In this document: positions 1 through 10,379 of the stretch, one piece after another
How the letters are laid out: each line of letters begins with the position of its first letter
Position numbering within the stretch: the first letter of the stretch is position 1
Assembly (NCBI GenBank): GCA_030220185.1
Contig: JASPKZ010003423.1
Coordinates: 620,001-684,000 of the forward strand
Direction: 5' to 3'
DNA length: 64,000 nt
Source of the DNA: Diploptera punctata
Taxonomy: Eukaryota; Arthropoda; Insecta; Blattodea; Blaberidae
Program-made: the position numbers and the translations under genes
Notes under the pieces: model-generated
What the model was told of the DNA's origin: nothing
The model's input: the letters and a program-made list of their open reading frames with translations, nothing else
Databases searched by the model: none

Positions 1-203
1 AGACTTTTTTCATGGAATTTTGGCCAGTATGGTACCCAGCATCGTGAGGCATTTGGGTATCTATAATAAGTAGCGACTCCAGGTTGAGAAGACTTCGGAT
101 CGACATGCTGACCACATGTCACTCCTACACTGGCTAGATGATCGTCTACCTCTGTGATTAACACATGTGAGACTTCTACAGTAGGCCTGTCGCGCTTGGA
201 GTT
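1..203 (+). mobile_element. SINE-A copy, 5' part cut off by window edge
   Basis: This is the body and 3' part of a tRNA-headed SINE also present at 14467, 14821, 19760, 33792 and 39109. Shared blocks are the TTTC-CATGGAATTT-GGCCAG run, the AAGTAGCGACTCCAGGTTGAG block and the GACATGCTGACCACATGTCA block. The tRNA-like head lies before the window. The end, near CGCGCTTGGAGTT, matches the end of the 39-kb copy. Confidence 0.8.
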
Positions 204-226
204 ACTCCTCCCCCTCAACCTTTTTC

Positions 227-420
227 AACCTGGCTTGGGACAGGCTATGGCGGATTTTATTATAGATAAACGAAAATATTGGAAATGTAATATCGAAAGA
301 ATGGAAGACAACCGACTTGCAAAAAGAGCTAAAAAAGATACACCAATGGACGGGAGATGAACAAGAGGAAGACCAGCCAAGATATGGATAGATAGTGGTT
401 GCATATCCAATACGTCTTCT
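227..420 (+). pseudogene. LINE RT C-terminal remnant
   Basis: The plus-strand translation gives a W...I.RMEDNRL..R run, an in-frame stop, and then TRGRP..IW. This has the layout of the C-terminal tail of insect LINE RTs (W..H..RM...R..., then GRP..RW), which is intact in the L-beta copies at 31 and 56 kb. Only this tail is left and the rest is unrecognisable. The exact LINE family is uncertain. Confidence 0.5.
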
Positions 421-2114
421 TCTGAGGAGTGATTTTCGAAATAAACAGAATGAAAATCTTACAAATTATGAATAATACAAAGAAAGCAATACAATTTAAG
501 CTACTTTTTAACAGAAATCTGGGGACATAAACACCAATTTGATTTTAAATTACCCTCGATTAACATTTTTACTGTTGCTGATCGATTCCGACAGATTCTA
601 TCTTAAGTTAACCTGAAACTAAAATCACATGGATTGAAATATGAATACATTGCTGGCCAGTCCAATACACCGTTAGTGTCGAAGATAATGTAAAGTAAAA
701 ACTATTTCCAAAAAAATTTAGTACATTACAGGATGGAAACGTTCTTCATCCAAAAACCAGTTGAGTTGAGGCTTAATCTCCTCTTTTTAATTTTGATTCA
801 TGATTTTTTCGCTCCTATCCCACATTGTCGACTGTTCCGCTGTTGTTTTACATCCTATGTTTTGTTTGAAATGCCCGTTTCATAATCTCATTTGACCGAC
901 GGACTCGAATTTGCTAAGCAATTTTTGGACAAGCCTCAATTTTAGGCGTTTTGCATCGATTATTAAATATTTGCTTTCCTTAGGGAATCCAATTCCACTG
1001 TCTCAGTTATCCTTTTATCGTTCCTCGATAATTGTGAACACTTAGACCTATAGTATAATTAAGATAATATTGGTTCCACCACAGCATTATACACTCTCTT
1101 ATCTGCGTTAATATTAATTTTATTCGACCACAACACCTTATTTAAAATATAGTTTTGTTCTCTTGTTGTACTCTATTGTGTATGTCCTTCCGGGTTGTTC
1201 CCTGCTGATATAGGCCTAAACTTCTATGTTTCCTACGTTGGACAAAATATAGATTCTGTCCAACGTAAGAAACACACTTTGACATTTAACTTCCGAATAT
1301 ATTACTCCATGCAGCACGTGCAAGAGTGCAGACGAACTCTGTCAGCTGTTTCTTAGAGATCGATAAATTAATGGAACTATATCGTTCACTACATTGCCAG
1401 GATTATGCTCCATAAACTTACAAAATACATTTAACATAGTTTTTTTACCACTGTTTAACAATTTCCCATTATGCATCTAATTTTTTGATCACATATTTTA
1501 TCACCGAGTTAACATAAACTACCCGACAGCCGTCATATTTGTAACTGGCATTAACCTCCTCTCAAGAATCGTTCAGTTTCAAACAAATGCGAATTTTTCG
1601 TTATTCTCCGACCTTCGAAGAAATATTAGGTGAATACTGTATTCTGAGCAAGTATAGTTAACATAAATAGCTTTAAATACCGGTACGTAATTATGTTAAT
1701 CGAGTATATGATCTATTTTTTCGCTTCCTCTGAACTGTGCTTTGGTGATGAACGAATTGCAGTAACTGCAGTAGTCATGTGCTTCGTGGATTACCCGCCA
1801 TTTATTTTCCTGAAGTGTCTTTCTTAGGCTGGGCTGAAAATAGATACTTAAATTCATTACATTCATAGATATTCCGAATATATAATTCTAATTCTTCTTG
1901 CCCTTCTCCTACACTTAAGATATTCTGTTTTCACCATGAACATGTTGAGGCTACATTTGAAAAATGCTGAGAAATAATCCCTATCATTTTCTTTTTTCCC
2001 AATCAGTTAGGATACGTGAGTTTAAGTCTCTAACTGAATTAACTCAGCAGTTTACTTTTTGAGCTGTAAAATGTTTTAAACTTATAGTGAAGTGCATTTT
2101 GTGAAGTAATTATA
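421..2114. other. No gene or classified repeat seen
   Basis: AT-rich sequence with frequent stops in all frames and no tRNA-like head, RT motif or long microsatellite. The one structured item is the hairpin at 1228-1273, listed separately. Confidence 0.5.
1228..1273. repeat. Short inverted repeat (hairpin)
   Basis: Two 17-nt arms, GTTTCCTACGTTGGACA and the reverse complement of TGTCCAACGTAAGAAAC, differ at one position and flank a 12-nt loop. No associated gene is visible. It could be a small foldback element or chance. Confidence 0.6.
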
Positions 2115-2407
2115 AAGTAAAGTGATCCCACTACAGGCCTCAGGAAGACCTTGGGATTTTCGGAAGTTAAGGCTTTTTAGAAAATCGACACTCTCATTAG
2201 CCGGATTGTCAGTTCTATCTGACGACCGCTTTTACCTTCAGAACAAGCGCTAGGTACTCACTTCTGCAAAGACTGAGTCGATGTCAGGGTCATAGTGTCG
2301 CCATAAGGTTAAGGCCAGTTAAAAAAAAATATTTCACCGGGACTGAAACCACCAACCTTCCGGCTTGTAGCGTATTCCTGAACCAATTGCGCTATGGCGT
2401 GCCCGCG
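2115..2407 (-). mobile_element. SINE-B copy
   Basis: Read on the minus strand it has a degenerate tRNA-like head (GCGCAATTGGTTCAGGAAT, then a B-box region near ACCTTCCGG), the body block ending GAGTCGG..., and the conserved 3' end CCTGTAGTGGGATCACTTTA. The same body occurs at 7935, 29083, 37701, 43591 and 49045. This copy is old, with many substitutions. Confidence 0.8.
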
Positions 2408-3154
2408 TAAAATAATTGTATTAAATGGCAGATCTGGTAGTTACCGTATTTTTTGTAAATTTTAAAATCAAGATATCAAAGTAGATTAATGGCAAAGCAC
2501 CATCTCTCCATAAATTAGGTGATCTGTGGATCGAATCGTGACAGGAATGCAGATTCTCCCCTTGATTATCAAATTATTTACAATTTGCTCAGCTGAGAAG
2601 AATCTGAGTATTATTTACAGACGATTTAGCAGGTTTCCTCAGGAGCTGCAAGTTTGAGAAACACTGTACTCGCAAGTGGATTTAGTTATTGGCATTACTT
2701 GTGTTTTGGGATGCCTGCCTTGGGAATGAATGTAATTTATGTCTGTCTCGGGAAGGTCGTGCTTCTTAATTCTGGGGTAGATAAGAATTCTCTCTCTCTC
2801 TCTCTCTCTCTCAACATTCCCTTCGGTTTGTACAGTCTGTGCCTAGGAATACTGACATTTCTTCATAATTAATCAAGTTACGTCAATGTTAACAGGCATT
2901 TCCATTTTTAAAACAGCATTCTATAATGTTAGAATTGGATGGGACAATTAACCACATGATATATCTACAGTGTTGTGGTTATGGCTATTTATTTATTTTT
3001 CACAAATAACAGTAGAATAGTGTGGATGTGCAGTGTTTATGAAACTCGTTCCCTAGTTTTTCTTAGCAGTTAAAAAAGGTAAATGTTATAGAAGCAGAAG
3101 ATACTTATTTACAATATTTCTGAAATTGTAGATTGCATTCTTAAGAATATTATA
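2408..3154. other. No gene seen; contains a (TC)n tract
   Basis: A pure (TC) run of about 24 nt lies at 2789-2812. A 72-codon frame at 2654-2872 runs through this tract, so its Leu-Ser repeats are microsatellite translation, not a supported gene. Confidence 0.5.
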
Positions 3155-3315
3155 CCACTAACTAATTAATTCACTGGCATTATCGAACCCGTAGGTTCAT
3201 GGCCGCGCGGACATAAACTCTCTATACATTCTTATAGTGAAGCTAATGTTTTCCAATCATCTCCTGAAGCCTATAATCTACTTCCCTCAAATCATGGTTG
3301 ATGTTATTAGAATAT
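3155..3315 (-). mobile_element. L-alpha LINE 3' end, truncated
   Basis: Minus-strand match to the last ~150 bp of L-alpha: the start of the 3' repeat (TTAACTAATT type), CACTGGCATTATCGAACCCG, GGCCGCGCGGACATAAACTC and the AATCTACTTCCCTCAAATCA block. The tail codes for the final residues of the RT protein in the better copies at 18.1 and 52.4 kb. It is 5'-truncated, as is usual for target-primed reverse transcription. Confidence 0.85.
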
Positions 3316-3338
3316 TATTACATTTTAAAATAGTGTTT

Positions 3339-3600
3339 CATCCTCCATAGTAATTCTGCTCGAGGGCAGGACTTTCGCTGCAATTATAGCATTTCCATGC
3401 TATGCTTTGCAGCATTAGTAGGAATTATAGGTGTGATAGCTTCCAGTTGCTTTGCACACCGGTGAAGGATGATGGTGATAATGATAAGGATGATGATGGC
3501 CGGGTGATTTTCGGGGACTGTTGAGCCCTAAGCTTCCTCACGTTTGTCTTACAGGTGAAGATAAATCCCGTAAAAACCTCATCCAGATTTTTAGCTTCAT
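3339..3600 (-). mobile_element. SINE-C copy lacking its tRNA head
   Basis: Minus-strand SINE-C body: TCCATAGTAATTCTGC, the ATTTCCATGCTATGCTTTGC block, CACACCGGTGAAGGATGATG and GGTGATTTTCGGGGACTG, ending near CCTCATCCAGATTTT. The tRNA-Asp-like head seen in other copies is missing. An A15+ run follows at about 3627. Confidence 0.8.
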
Positions 3601-4233
3601 GATGAACAATTATACTTTAAAAATTAAAAAAAAAAAAAAAAAGGGAAATATTACTGGACCCCAAGATCCATTGTGTCTTTATATATCCTAATTTCGCTGA
3701 AGTGAATAAAATAAATTAATCAATCTGTCAAAGCCTTTCAAACCGGGGTTTTTTTTGTCTCATTCATGAATATCTTTCATTTTCCATGCCTTGACACACA
3801 CACTAATTTGTTGTTGATATAACAGACATATAACAGATTTGTCAACTATAAACATTGTAAAATGCAACAAAGATTGGTATTACAGAGTGAACCTCCTTTC
3901 TTAAAAGAATCATTACAAATTCCTACAGATTACCAAATGCAATTGTGGTTGTTTTGGGGAACCTTTTCTCTTAACATAGGTAACCCAAAATAGCAAAACC
4001 ACGCGATGTGCTACCATTTGTGCCGTGTATCGTCTTTTGTTTCCCTTGGGTATATATATATATATATATATATATTAGCCTTGAGTTCATAACAATCAGG
4101 ATTGTTCAAAAGCCTTTACCCGGGCCCATGAGAGGCAAAGATTGATTCATCCTTCCTATCTAAATGCTTAAACATTAATCAATAATAGATCTTGAAACAC
4201 TGTAGTAATCTATGATACTTAGCTAAGCTGAAT

Positions 4234-4274
<41 letters not shown>

Positions 4275-4921
4275 CATGAAAGCTAGACGGAAAAAGGAGT
4301 TTGTATGGCCTCTAAACAAGCTTGTGTACGGGAATATGCCAAACAGCAGCATACACACAAATAATTAAACATTAAGCATTATATATAAAAATGATGTTTA
4401 ATATAAATTGCACGTCTGAAGTTTAGAAAAATAGAAATAAAGAATAACTTTGATCATTCATAAATTAAAAGACAAAATAATAATTAACATCAAAAATATC
4501 ATAACTCGCACAAACAATCTCACATAAATACTTTCAGGCCTTGCCAGGGTGGCTTTCCCTGGTCCATCGGATCAAAAACCCAAAGCACGCCACTCGCGTC
4601 CTCCAGACGACGACAAAGTTCCAACCAAAATTTTCGATCGAATGATAATGTTCTGAATGTGCGTATCGTATTTGAGCGTTCCGAGGTAGAAGGGGAAGAT
4701 GCGCAGTACAAACAGCGCAATGGGAGAGGTAGAAAGGAGAGTGGGGGTAGATGCAGAGAGAAAGGAAATTGGCATAGTTAACGAATCTTTCAGTTAAAGG
4801 AGGATAACGGCATTGATGATACGAACCGAAATTTGCACTTTCGGTTCAGAATATACATTTGTTAGTAATGTTATACAATGAAACTCGTATTATTATTCAT
4901 GTTATAGAAAAATATTAAAAG

Positions 4922-4923
<2 letters not shown>
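3601..4923. other. No gene seen; microsatellites
   Basis: Holds (TA)n at 4051-4075 and (ATT)n at 4235-4272. A GC-richer patch at 4540-4760 carries two overlapping minus-strand frames of about 66 codons with no motif I recognise. There is not enough to call an exon. Confidence 0.45.

Positions 4924-4970
<47 letters not shown>
4924..4970. repeat. (TA)n microsatellite
   Basis: Uninterrupted TA run of about 47 nt directly next to the 3' end of the minus-strand SINE-C copy at 4971. Confidence 0.95.
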
Positions 4971-4973
<3 letters not shown>

Positions 4974-5277
4974 ATCCACAGTAATTCTGCCCGAAGGCAG
5001 GTCCTTCACTGCAATCATAGCATTTTCATGCTATGCTTGCAGCTTTACTAGGGAATTGTAGGTGTGATAGCTTACCGCACCGGTGAAGGGTGATTATGAT
5101 GGCCATATGATTTCGGGGATCGTTTGGGCCTTAAAGTTTTTTTCCTGACAGACATTTGTCTTACAGGTGAGGAAAAACCTCGATTTAAACCTCACCCAGA
5201 AAAACTGCCCCGACCGGGGATCGAACCCGAGCCCGCTGCCTTACAAGGCAGCACGCTACCTCGAGATCACAGTGGTG

Positions 5278-5280
<3 letters not shown>
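4971..5280 (-). mobile_element. SINE-C copy between two (TA)n tracts
   Basis: Complete SINE-C. Read on the minus strand it starts GTCCACCACTGTGATCTCGA, then a tRNA-like head with B box GGGTTCGATCCCCGG, a CACC-TGTAAGACAAATGT block, and the 3' block GAAAATGCTATGATTGCAGT ending ACTGTGGATGGA. The anticodon-stem region reads CCTTGTAAGG where other copies have CCTTGTCACG. (TA)n lies on both sides (4924-4970 and 5281-5316). Confidence 0.9.

Positions 5281-5316
<36 letters not shown>
5281..5316. repeat. (TA)n microsatellite
   Basis: TA run at the tRNA-head side of the SINE-C at 4971-5280. With the tract on the other side it may be a target duplication of TA repeats. Confidence 0.95.
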
Positions 5317-5318
<2 letters not shown>

Positions 5319-5359
5319 TATTATAAATATATTTTTTTGACATTTGGCAATGAAGGCAA

Positions 5360-5468
5360 ATATGATATGAAAAGAAAAATGAATGCTTGAGTCGGGATTC
5401 GAACTCGAGTCTCTAAAGTCAAAGACTCGAGTTCGAATCCCGACTCAAGCATTCATTTTTCTTTTCAT

Positions 5469-5475
<7 letters not shown>
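5360..5475. repeat. Perfect palindrome of two tRNA-like 3' halves (D unit)
   Basis: Two 53-nt arms (5360-5412 and 5423-5475) are perfect reverse complements around a 10-nt centre. Each arm is the 3' half of a tRNA-like sequence: T arm with B box GAGTTCGAATCCC, acceptor strand GACTCAAGC, and the flank ATTCATTTTTCTTTTCATAT. The 5' halves with the A box are missing from both, so this looks like the intact head-to-head pair at 34561/34773 after loss of its middle. A (TA)n tract follows at 5471-5501. Confidence 0.9.
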
Positions 5476-5503
<28 letters not shown>

Positions 5504-5831
5504 TGTCTGATATGCAGAAATATTTATAGGCATAACTATTATATTATTAACAATAATTCAATGATGACGGGACATTGTACGTGAAGGGACTTATCAAGGA
5601 CTTCATACTAAGTTTGTAACGAAAGGCTTACGATGAGGAATAATTCTATTTATTATTTCAGAAGTATTTTTCTTTCTTTCATTTTTTTGAGCCTTCTTCA
5701 AGTATTCAAGGACTGAAGTAATGTGATTAATCCACTTTCCATAATTTTTCACTAGAACAAATTTACTAACTTACTTTCTCATTGATTTGTCTTTCATTTT
5801 CAAATTAACTCAACCTCCTTATTTTTCAAAA

Positions 5832-6273
5832 GACTATTTAACTCATGCTCCAAATGGTAGTCAATGACCAATCAAGTTTTAATGAATTTTGTTTTACAAC
5901 CAATGACAGTCGTATTTCACCACGCTCTTTATCGATTTCTCTTTATCTGCTCCTGCTTTTGTGATAAAGAAAGGTCCACCTTTTTAATATTCTGAACAGC
6001 TCAGAACATTATTTTTCTCTACATTGAATATAACAAATAATGAACAGATTCCTTGATTTTATTGAGTTGTTTACTAAAAATATTAATTAATACCCTGTAA
6101 TGTTGATTATAATATACAGATGACGTGTTTCATTACTTCTCCACTCCACTAGGGTGCATTCATACAATATTGCGATCCAATTATTAAATATTTAATTATT
6201 TTAAAATACCGGTAACTATACTTAAATAATGACTTTTGAGTAAACAACTTAATTTTATTCGTTAAATAATCCT
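5832..6273 (-). mobile_element. H-family MITE-like element
   Basis: Starts GACTATTTAACTCATGC, then the AGTCAATGACCAATCA block, and ends with TTAATTTTATTCGTTAAATA. Both ends match the H copies at 25851, 26587, 27063 and 33118, where the ends form an inverted GACTATTTAAC. The adjacent CCTAACAAATGCCACGAGTG flank also recurs beside those copies. No coding capacity is seen. Confidence 0.8.
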
Positions 6274-6623
6274 AACAAATGCCACGAGTGATTCAAAATC
6301 CTCTACATAAATTAGAAATCGCTCGTATATTACTTATAATAAATATGATATAAAGCTTACATTTCGGCATTTTATATAACATTAAAAATCCTTCTATTAA
6401 CGAAAATAATAGAAACCCTTCCTCCTTCCTCTTTACCTTCTATCCCTAGCCGCCCATTTGGGATTTCTCCGCTTTTCTGATTTATTTACGCTTATTTCCC
6501 TACAGAAGTTGTGAGCGAAGTGTAATCAGCGACGAACTGTATCAAATTGTTTTTTTTTTCGAATAAGGCGTACATTACTATCCAAAGTGTACTGTAATCA
6601 TTAAAATATGTTTGTTGTATTTA

Positions 6624-7335
6624 ACTAACTCACTAATATTATCAACCTTGGTATATGCACGCGCGGACAAAACTCTCCATACATTCCTATCCTGAGCTAA
6701 TATTTTGTATTCATTCTCCGTAGATCTCTCCGAAATCATGTTTAATGCTATTACCCCACGACTGCTAGGCGCTTTCCGTATGGTTTTCCAACTAGACGTT
6801 TGCCTTTTTTAATCCCTTTTCGTGCCACGTGTCCTCTCGTCGGAGGATAAGAGACTTAACTGTTGTTATTAAAACTGATTCTCCATAAAAACGGAGCTCA
6901 CTATTATCTTGTTTCATCCCCCACCTACCTCTTTGTCTCTCTTTGATCCAAAAATTTTCCTAACACTTTATTCTCATTTTTTCTCTTCTCTCTCTCTCCC
7001 TCTCCCTCTCTGTTAAAAATAAAATACTGTGTTTAGCATGTATACAAACTATATTTTTAGTTTAACATTTTTGAGAGAATTTAGGTTTTCAATCTTCATA
7101 ATGTCTAAATAGTAACTTATGCACATCCAGAGTTGAACCTATGTTTAATTTATTTCCAGACTTCATACCTGTTTTTTATGATTGTTCCTAGGTATTTGAA
7201 TTCAATCACTTGTCCTTCGTTTTTTAAATGTCAGTTCCCATTTAATTATGTATTTCTACGTGTGGTCATCTATTTAATTCTACTAACGTACATAACTTAG
7301 CTTAGCCCTAGTTTATTAGTGTTACAGATATTGTA
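6624..7335 (-). mobile_element. Old L-alpha LINE 3' fragment
   Basis: Diverged minus-strand match running from the 3' terminal TTAACTAACTCACTAATATTAT through CGCGCGGACAAAACTCTCCA, the RT C-terminal region and TTGTTCCTAGGTATTTGAATTC, up to about TTAGTGTTAC. Collinear with the young copy at 18.1 kb but with many indels and a CT-rich patch near 6985-7010. Reading frames are destroyed. Confidence 0.8.
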
Positions 7336-7934
7336 ACATAAATATAGTCCATTTTAAACAAAATTTATTTGTTCAATTAAATAAAAATAAAACTTACAGT
7401 TTTATGCGATTTTCATATTTATATTTATTTGGATTTTTTTTTCTGACAAGAAGTTAAATTAACATTTAAAAGTAGATGCAATCCGATTCTATTGTCTTGA
7501 GCCATCTTTCAGCGAGGTTTATTATCACATAACAGTACCAGTCTCTGGTTTTTGCTGCGAAGAATTCGTTGAGATCCTCTTCCATAGCTTCGATGTTTTC
7601 GAAATTGCACACAAAAAATGTGCTTAATGGGCTATGGATAGAAACGGATGGTAATCTGAAGGTGCAAATATCTGGGCTATATGCTGGGTGTGGCAGCAGT
7701 GTGATTCCTTCCTATTCCTGAATTTTTGTCGTGTTTGTTCGTGCAGTAAGAGGTCCGGGATTCTCAATATTTCTTTAACTCGTTCCAGTTGTTAGGATAC
7801 ACATCGACTGCACGTCCGTTTGGAACAAACCCCCAGTGAATCACACCAGACACACAACACTACACTAAAAACCGACATTACTTACGAAACGACCTAATAT
7901 GGCCTCATTCCTGTTTTTATTAATTTTCATAAAA
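7336..7934 (-). pseudogene. mariner-type transposase C-terminal relic
   Basis: On the minus strand, about 7725 to 7465, the translation reads LLPHPAYSPDIC, then FENIEAMEEDLNEFF, and ends RWLKTIESDCIYF plus a stop. This follows the mariner-family C-terminus (HPPYSPDLAPSD, then an FF-K segment, then RW...I...G.YF). The D of the SPD motif remains but the DLAPSD part is altered. The N-terminal DNA-binding half and the terminal inverted repeats were not found, so this is a broken fragment. Confidence 0.65.
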
Positions 7935-8127
7935 AGGTAAAGTGATCCCACTACAGGCCTCAGAAGGCCCTTCGGATATTAGGAGGTTAAGGCTCCCACT
8001 TTTTCTGGACAATCGACACTTCATGTCAGTCGGGTTGTCAGCTCTGCGTGACGGCCGTCTTTACCCCAGAACAAGTGTCCGGGACCCATTTCCGTTAGAG
8101 GCTGAGTCGACCCCAAGGTCATATTAG
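7935..8127 (-). mobile_element. SINE-B fragment, head missing
   Basis: Minus-strand SINE-B 3' and body region: AAAGTGATCCCACTACAGGC at its 3' end, GACAATCGACACTTCATGTC, and GGCTGAGTCGACCCCAAGG. It stops before the tRNA-like head, and L-alpha sequence follows. A second short SINE-B end in the other orientation (CCTGAGGCCTGTAGCGGGTT) lies near 8158-8184. Confidence 0.8.
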
Positions 8128-8290
8128 GTATTTGAATTCAGTTAATTGTTCAATTTCCTGAGGCCTGTAGCGGGTTCACTTTATTTACATTTACTTCTAG
8201 CCCTGGTTTCTTTGTGTTATTTATTTAAATCTGTGTATCGACTTTTAGTATTTCCTCAATATTATCTAATAACATCAACATGTACCAACA
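8128..8290 (-). mobile_element. Old L-alpha fragment
   Basis: GGTATTTGAATTCAGTTAAT and, after a short SINE-B-like piece, TTTACTTCTAGCCCTGGTTT and the TTAGTATTTCCTCAATATTA block match L-alpha on the minus strand. It may continue the fragment that ends at 7335. Confidence 0.6.
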
Positions 8291-8557
8291 CACGAATCCA
8301 TTAAGTCCCTGATAACTTATTCTTTAATGTATCCATCCTTCCACTCTGGTATACATATTCAAAACAAAAAGATTCTATCAGGAGAAAAACAAATATGTTA
8401 GAGTCAAAGTTGGTGGTATCGGGATATGGCGTCTACCGCGGGACGAAGTGAACATGGGCCAAATTTCCATGGTATATCTCTTGTGAGAAACTTCTATAGA
8501 TTAAATTGAATTAGATTAGTGAAGATGGATTCTTATTTTAAGACCCTAACGCGGCAG
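8291..8557. other. No gene or repeat recognised
   Basis: Mixed sequence without motifs. A GACCCTAACGCGGC block near 8545 resembles one at 38,285 in the other orientation. Confidence 0.4.
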
Positions 8558-8977
8558 TAGTATATTACGATAAGAGCTTGGGAAGTGGTTTTTACAGAAG
8601 CGAGGAAAATGTTTAAAAACCGAGCGATAGCTAGATTTTAATTTCCGAGATTCTGTAAAAGCACTTCACAAACGTGTGTTGTACATTATTTTTTTTTTGC
8701 GCGAAGGTGTTTTAAAAATAATAAATATTAGTAAAGTAATAACATCTTTGTTTGAAATAGTTGCGTTCAATGTAAACAACTGACTAACGTTAACAGTGTG
8801 GGCAATGTTTATTAGTTGAAACTACAGCAGGCCGAGACACCAAGCTGTGATAAAATGGCGGCAGGTACGTATTTATTGTTTTATATTGTTTCAAATAAAG
8901 TTCAGTTCATTTATAATACAGTGATTTGTTGCATATAATGTAGGCTATATTAACACTACCTTTTGGATATATTTTAG
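8558..8977 (+). repeat. Repeat G, left part
   Basis: Collinear with 27655-28117: ACAGAAGCGAGGA, the ATTTCCGAGATTCTGTAAAA block, CAACTGACTAACGTTAAC, TTTATATTGTTTCAAATAAA and TTTTGGATATATTTT. Here it is cut by an L-alpha 3' fragment at 8978 and resumes at 9617. The class is unknown and no open frame is conserved between the copies. Confidence 0.8.
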
Positions 8978-9616
8978 GAAGTGGCTGAATTCAATTACCT
9001 AGGAACAATAATCACAAATAGGAATGAGATGCACAAAGAAATTAAACATAGGCTCAATTCTGGAAATGCATGCTATTATGCATTGCAGAGACTCTTGATG
9101 TCCCAACTCCTTTCAAAAAACGTTAAACTGAAAATATATATAACTATTATTCTACCAGTTATATTATATGGGTGCGAAACATGGACTCTTACTTTAAGAG
9201 AGGAAAGGAGATTACAAGTATTTGAGAATAAAGTACTTAGGAAAATTTTTGGACCAAAGAGAGATGAACAGACAGGTGAATGGAGAAGACTACATAACAA
9301 TGAACTAAATGGTCTTTATAGGAAGCCAGATATACTAAGAACAGTTAAGTCTCATAGACTGCGATGGGCAGGACATGTTGCACGTATGGGGAATGAAAGA
9401 CGTGCCTGGAAACTTCTTGTAGGAAAGCCAGAAGGAAAACGTCCAGTTGGTAGACCAAGAATGAGGTGGGAGAACACATTAACTATGATTTGAGGGAAGT
9501 AGATTATACAGGGAATGATTGGAAAGCATTAGCTCAGGATAGGGATGTATGGAGAGCTTATGTCTGCGCGGCCATGAACCTACGGGTTCGATAGTGCCAG
9601 TGAGTAAGTAAGTAAG
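8978..9616 (+). mobile_element. L-alpha LINE, 5'-truncated, inserted in repeat G
   Basis: The 3' ~640 bp of L-alpha, ending in the typical AGTGAGTAAGTAAGTAAGTA repeat. The flanking G sequence (TTTTGGATATATTTT before, GTATATACATTG after) is continuous in the other G copy at 28.1 kb, so the insertion point is seen directly. Confidence 0.9.
8981..9592 (+). pseudogene. L-alpha RT C-terminal domain
   Basis: An open frame of 170 codons covers the segment after the RT palm: FNYLGTIITNRNE, ILYGCETWTL, LRKIFGPKRDEQTGEW, RLRWAGHVARMGNERRAW and GKRPVGRPRMRW. In LINEs of this type this is the thumb and C-terminal region. A one-base loss near 9475 shifts the frame just before the last ~38 codons, which are readable in the next frame up to the stop at about 9592. 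The catalytic YADD part is absent, so no RT activity is expected. Confidence 0.9.
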
Positions 9617-9632
9617 TATATACATTGTGCGT

Positions 9633-10124
9633 CCCCCCACGGGCTAGACCTTGTCGTGGTGGAGGGGCTCAGTACCTAATGACCCAGACGACTAGATAGG
9701 GAAGTCTGGCTTTTAACTAGCTTGCTATCTAGTAAGAGGAGAAGGGAAGCGAACTAGCTCCAACGAGGGATACCTCAACGGCTTCAGAAGCGGATGAAGA
9801 AAATTGTTCTCAACGACAAAGAAGGCGGAAGAGGAAACATGCAAGCCAAGGGGTAGATGGGACTCCAACGCTTTGGTTAGCAACCCCTCTAGGAGAAGGA
9901 AACTCCGAAATAAATCCCCGATCCACTAGGATGGTCGTTGTGCGTCTGGCCTGGTAACCCGACCATGTAAAAAAATTCCAAACTTATCTCTCTCACAGTG
10001 TTCAGTCGGACGGATTTAATGGACGACGACTTAGATGTAGGAAGGCCAGTGAAAAGATGGATAGAACAACTGTGAGGCGGAACAGGCAATTTGCCTAGCC
10101 CGTGAAGTGAAGAAGAAGAAGAAG
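9633..10124 (+). mobile_element. Short composite LINE-derived element with TSD
   Basis: Starts with a LINE 5' end containing CCTTGTCGTGGTGGAGGGGC (compare CCTTGTCGTGGTGGAGTGGC at the 5' end of L-alpha at 55.68 kb). At about 9985 it passes into the 3' end of an L-beta-type LINE: DVGRP.KRWIEQ, a stop, then GTGAAGTGAAGAAGAAGAAG. It is flanked by ACATTGTGCGT (9622-9632) and ACATTGTACGT (10125-10135), a TSD with one mismatch. It has no RT, so it would be non-autonomous. Confidence 0.7.
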
Positions 10125-10350
10125 ACATTGTACGTAATATAGACATAGAAGGCAGTGGTGTTACTAGGCTGAACGGGACGGAGGGAATGTTAAAATGTTC
10201 CCATGGTATAGATGATATGATTATAAAATTTATTAAGGCTCCAGTTGGTCCCACACATAGTTTGTAATATGTAATATTACAGTATAAATATTTAGGTTGA
10301 CAACCCCGAAATGTAGGAAGTTGAACTTTCAATCATGGTCGCCATTGCTG
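10125..10350 (+). repeat. Repeat G, right part
   Basis: Matches 29331-29490: ACATTGTACGTA, GGCAGTGGT, ATATGTAATATTACAGTATA, CCCGAAATGTAG and the TTTCAATCATGGTCGCCATT block. A 147-codon minus-strand frame spans it and the composite element next to it. The frame is not kept in the other copy and is not called a gene. Confidence 0.75.
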
Positions 10351-10379
10351 TAAGTACGACAAAACGCACTATCGCGCAA

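Noticed and set aside
4520..4775. Two overlapping minus frames in a GC-richer patch
   Set aside because: Overlap in different frames with no motif; neither can be preferred.
9633..9700. HDV-like ribozyme at the LINE 5' end
   Set aside because: By eye I could not form the double-pseudoknot pairing; folding software would be needed.
9889..10332. 147-codon minus-strand open frame
   Set aside because: It spans the boundary between a LINE-derived insert and repeat G and is not kept in the other G copy; no motif.
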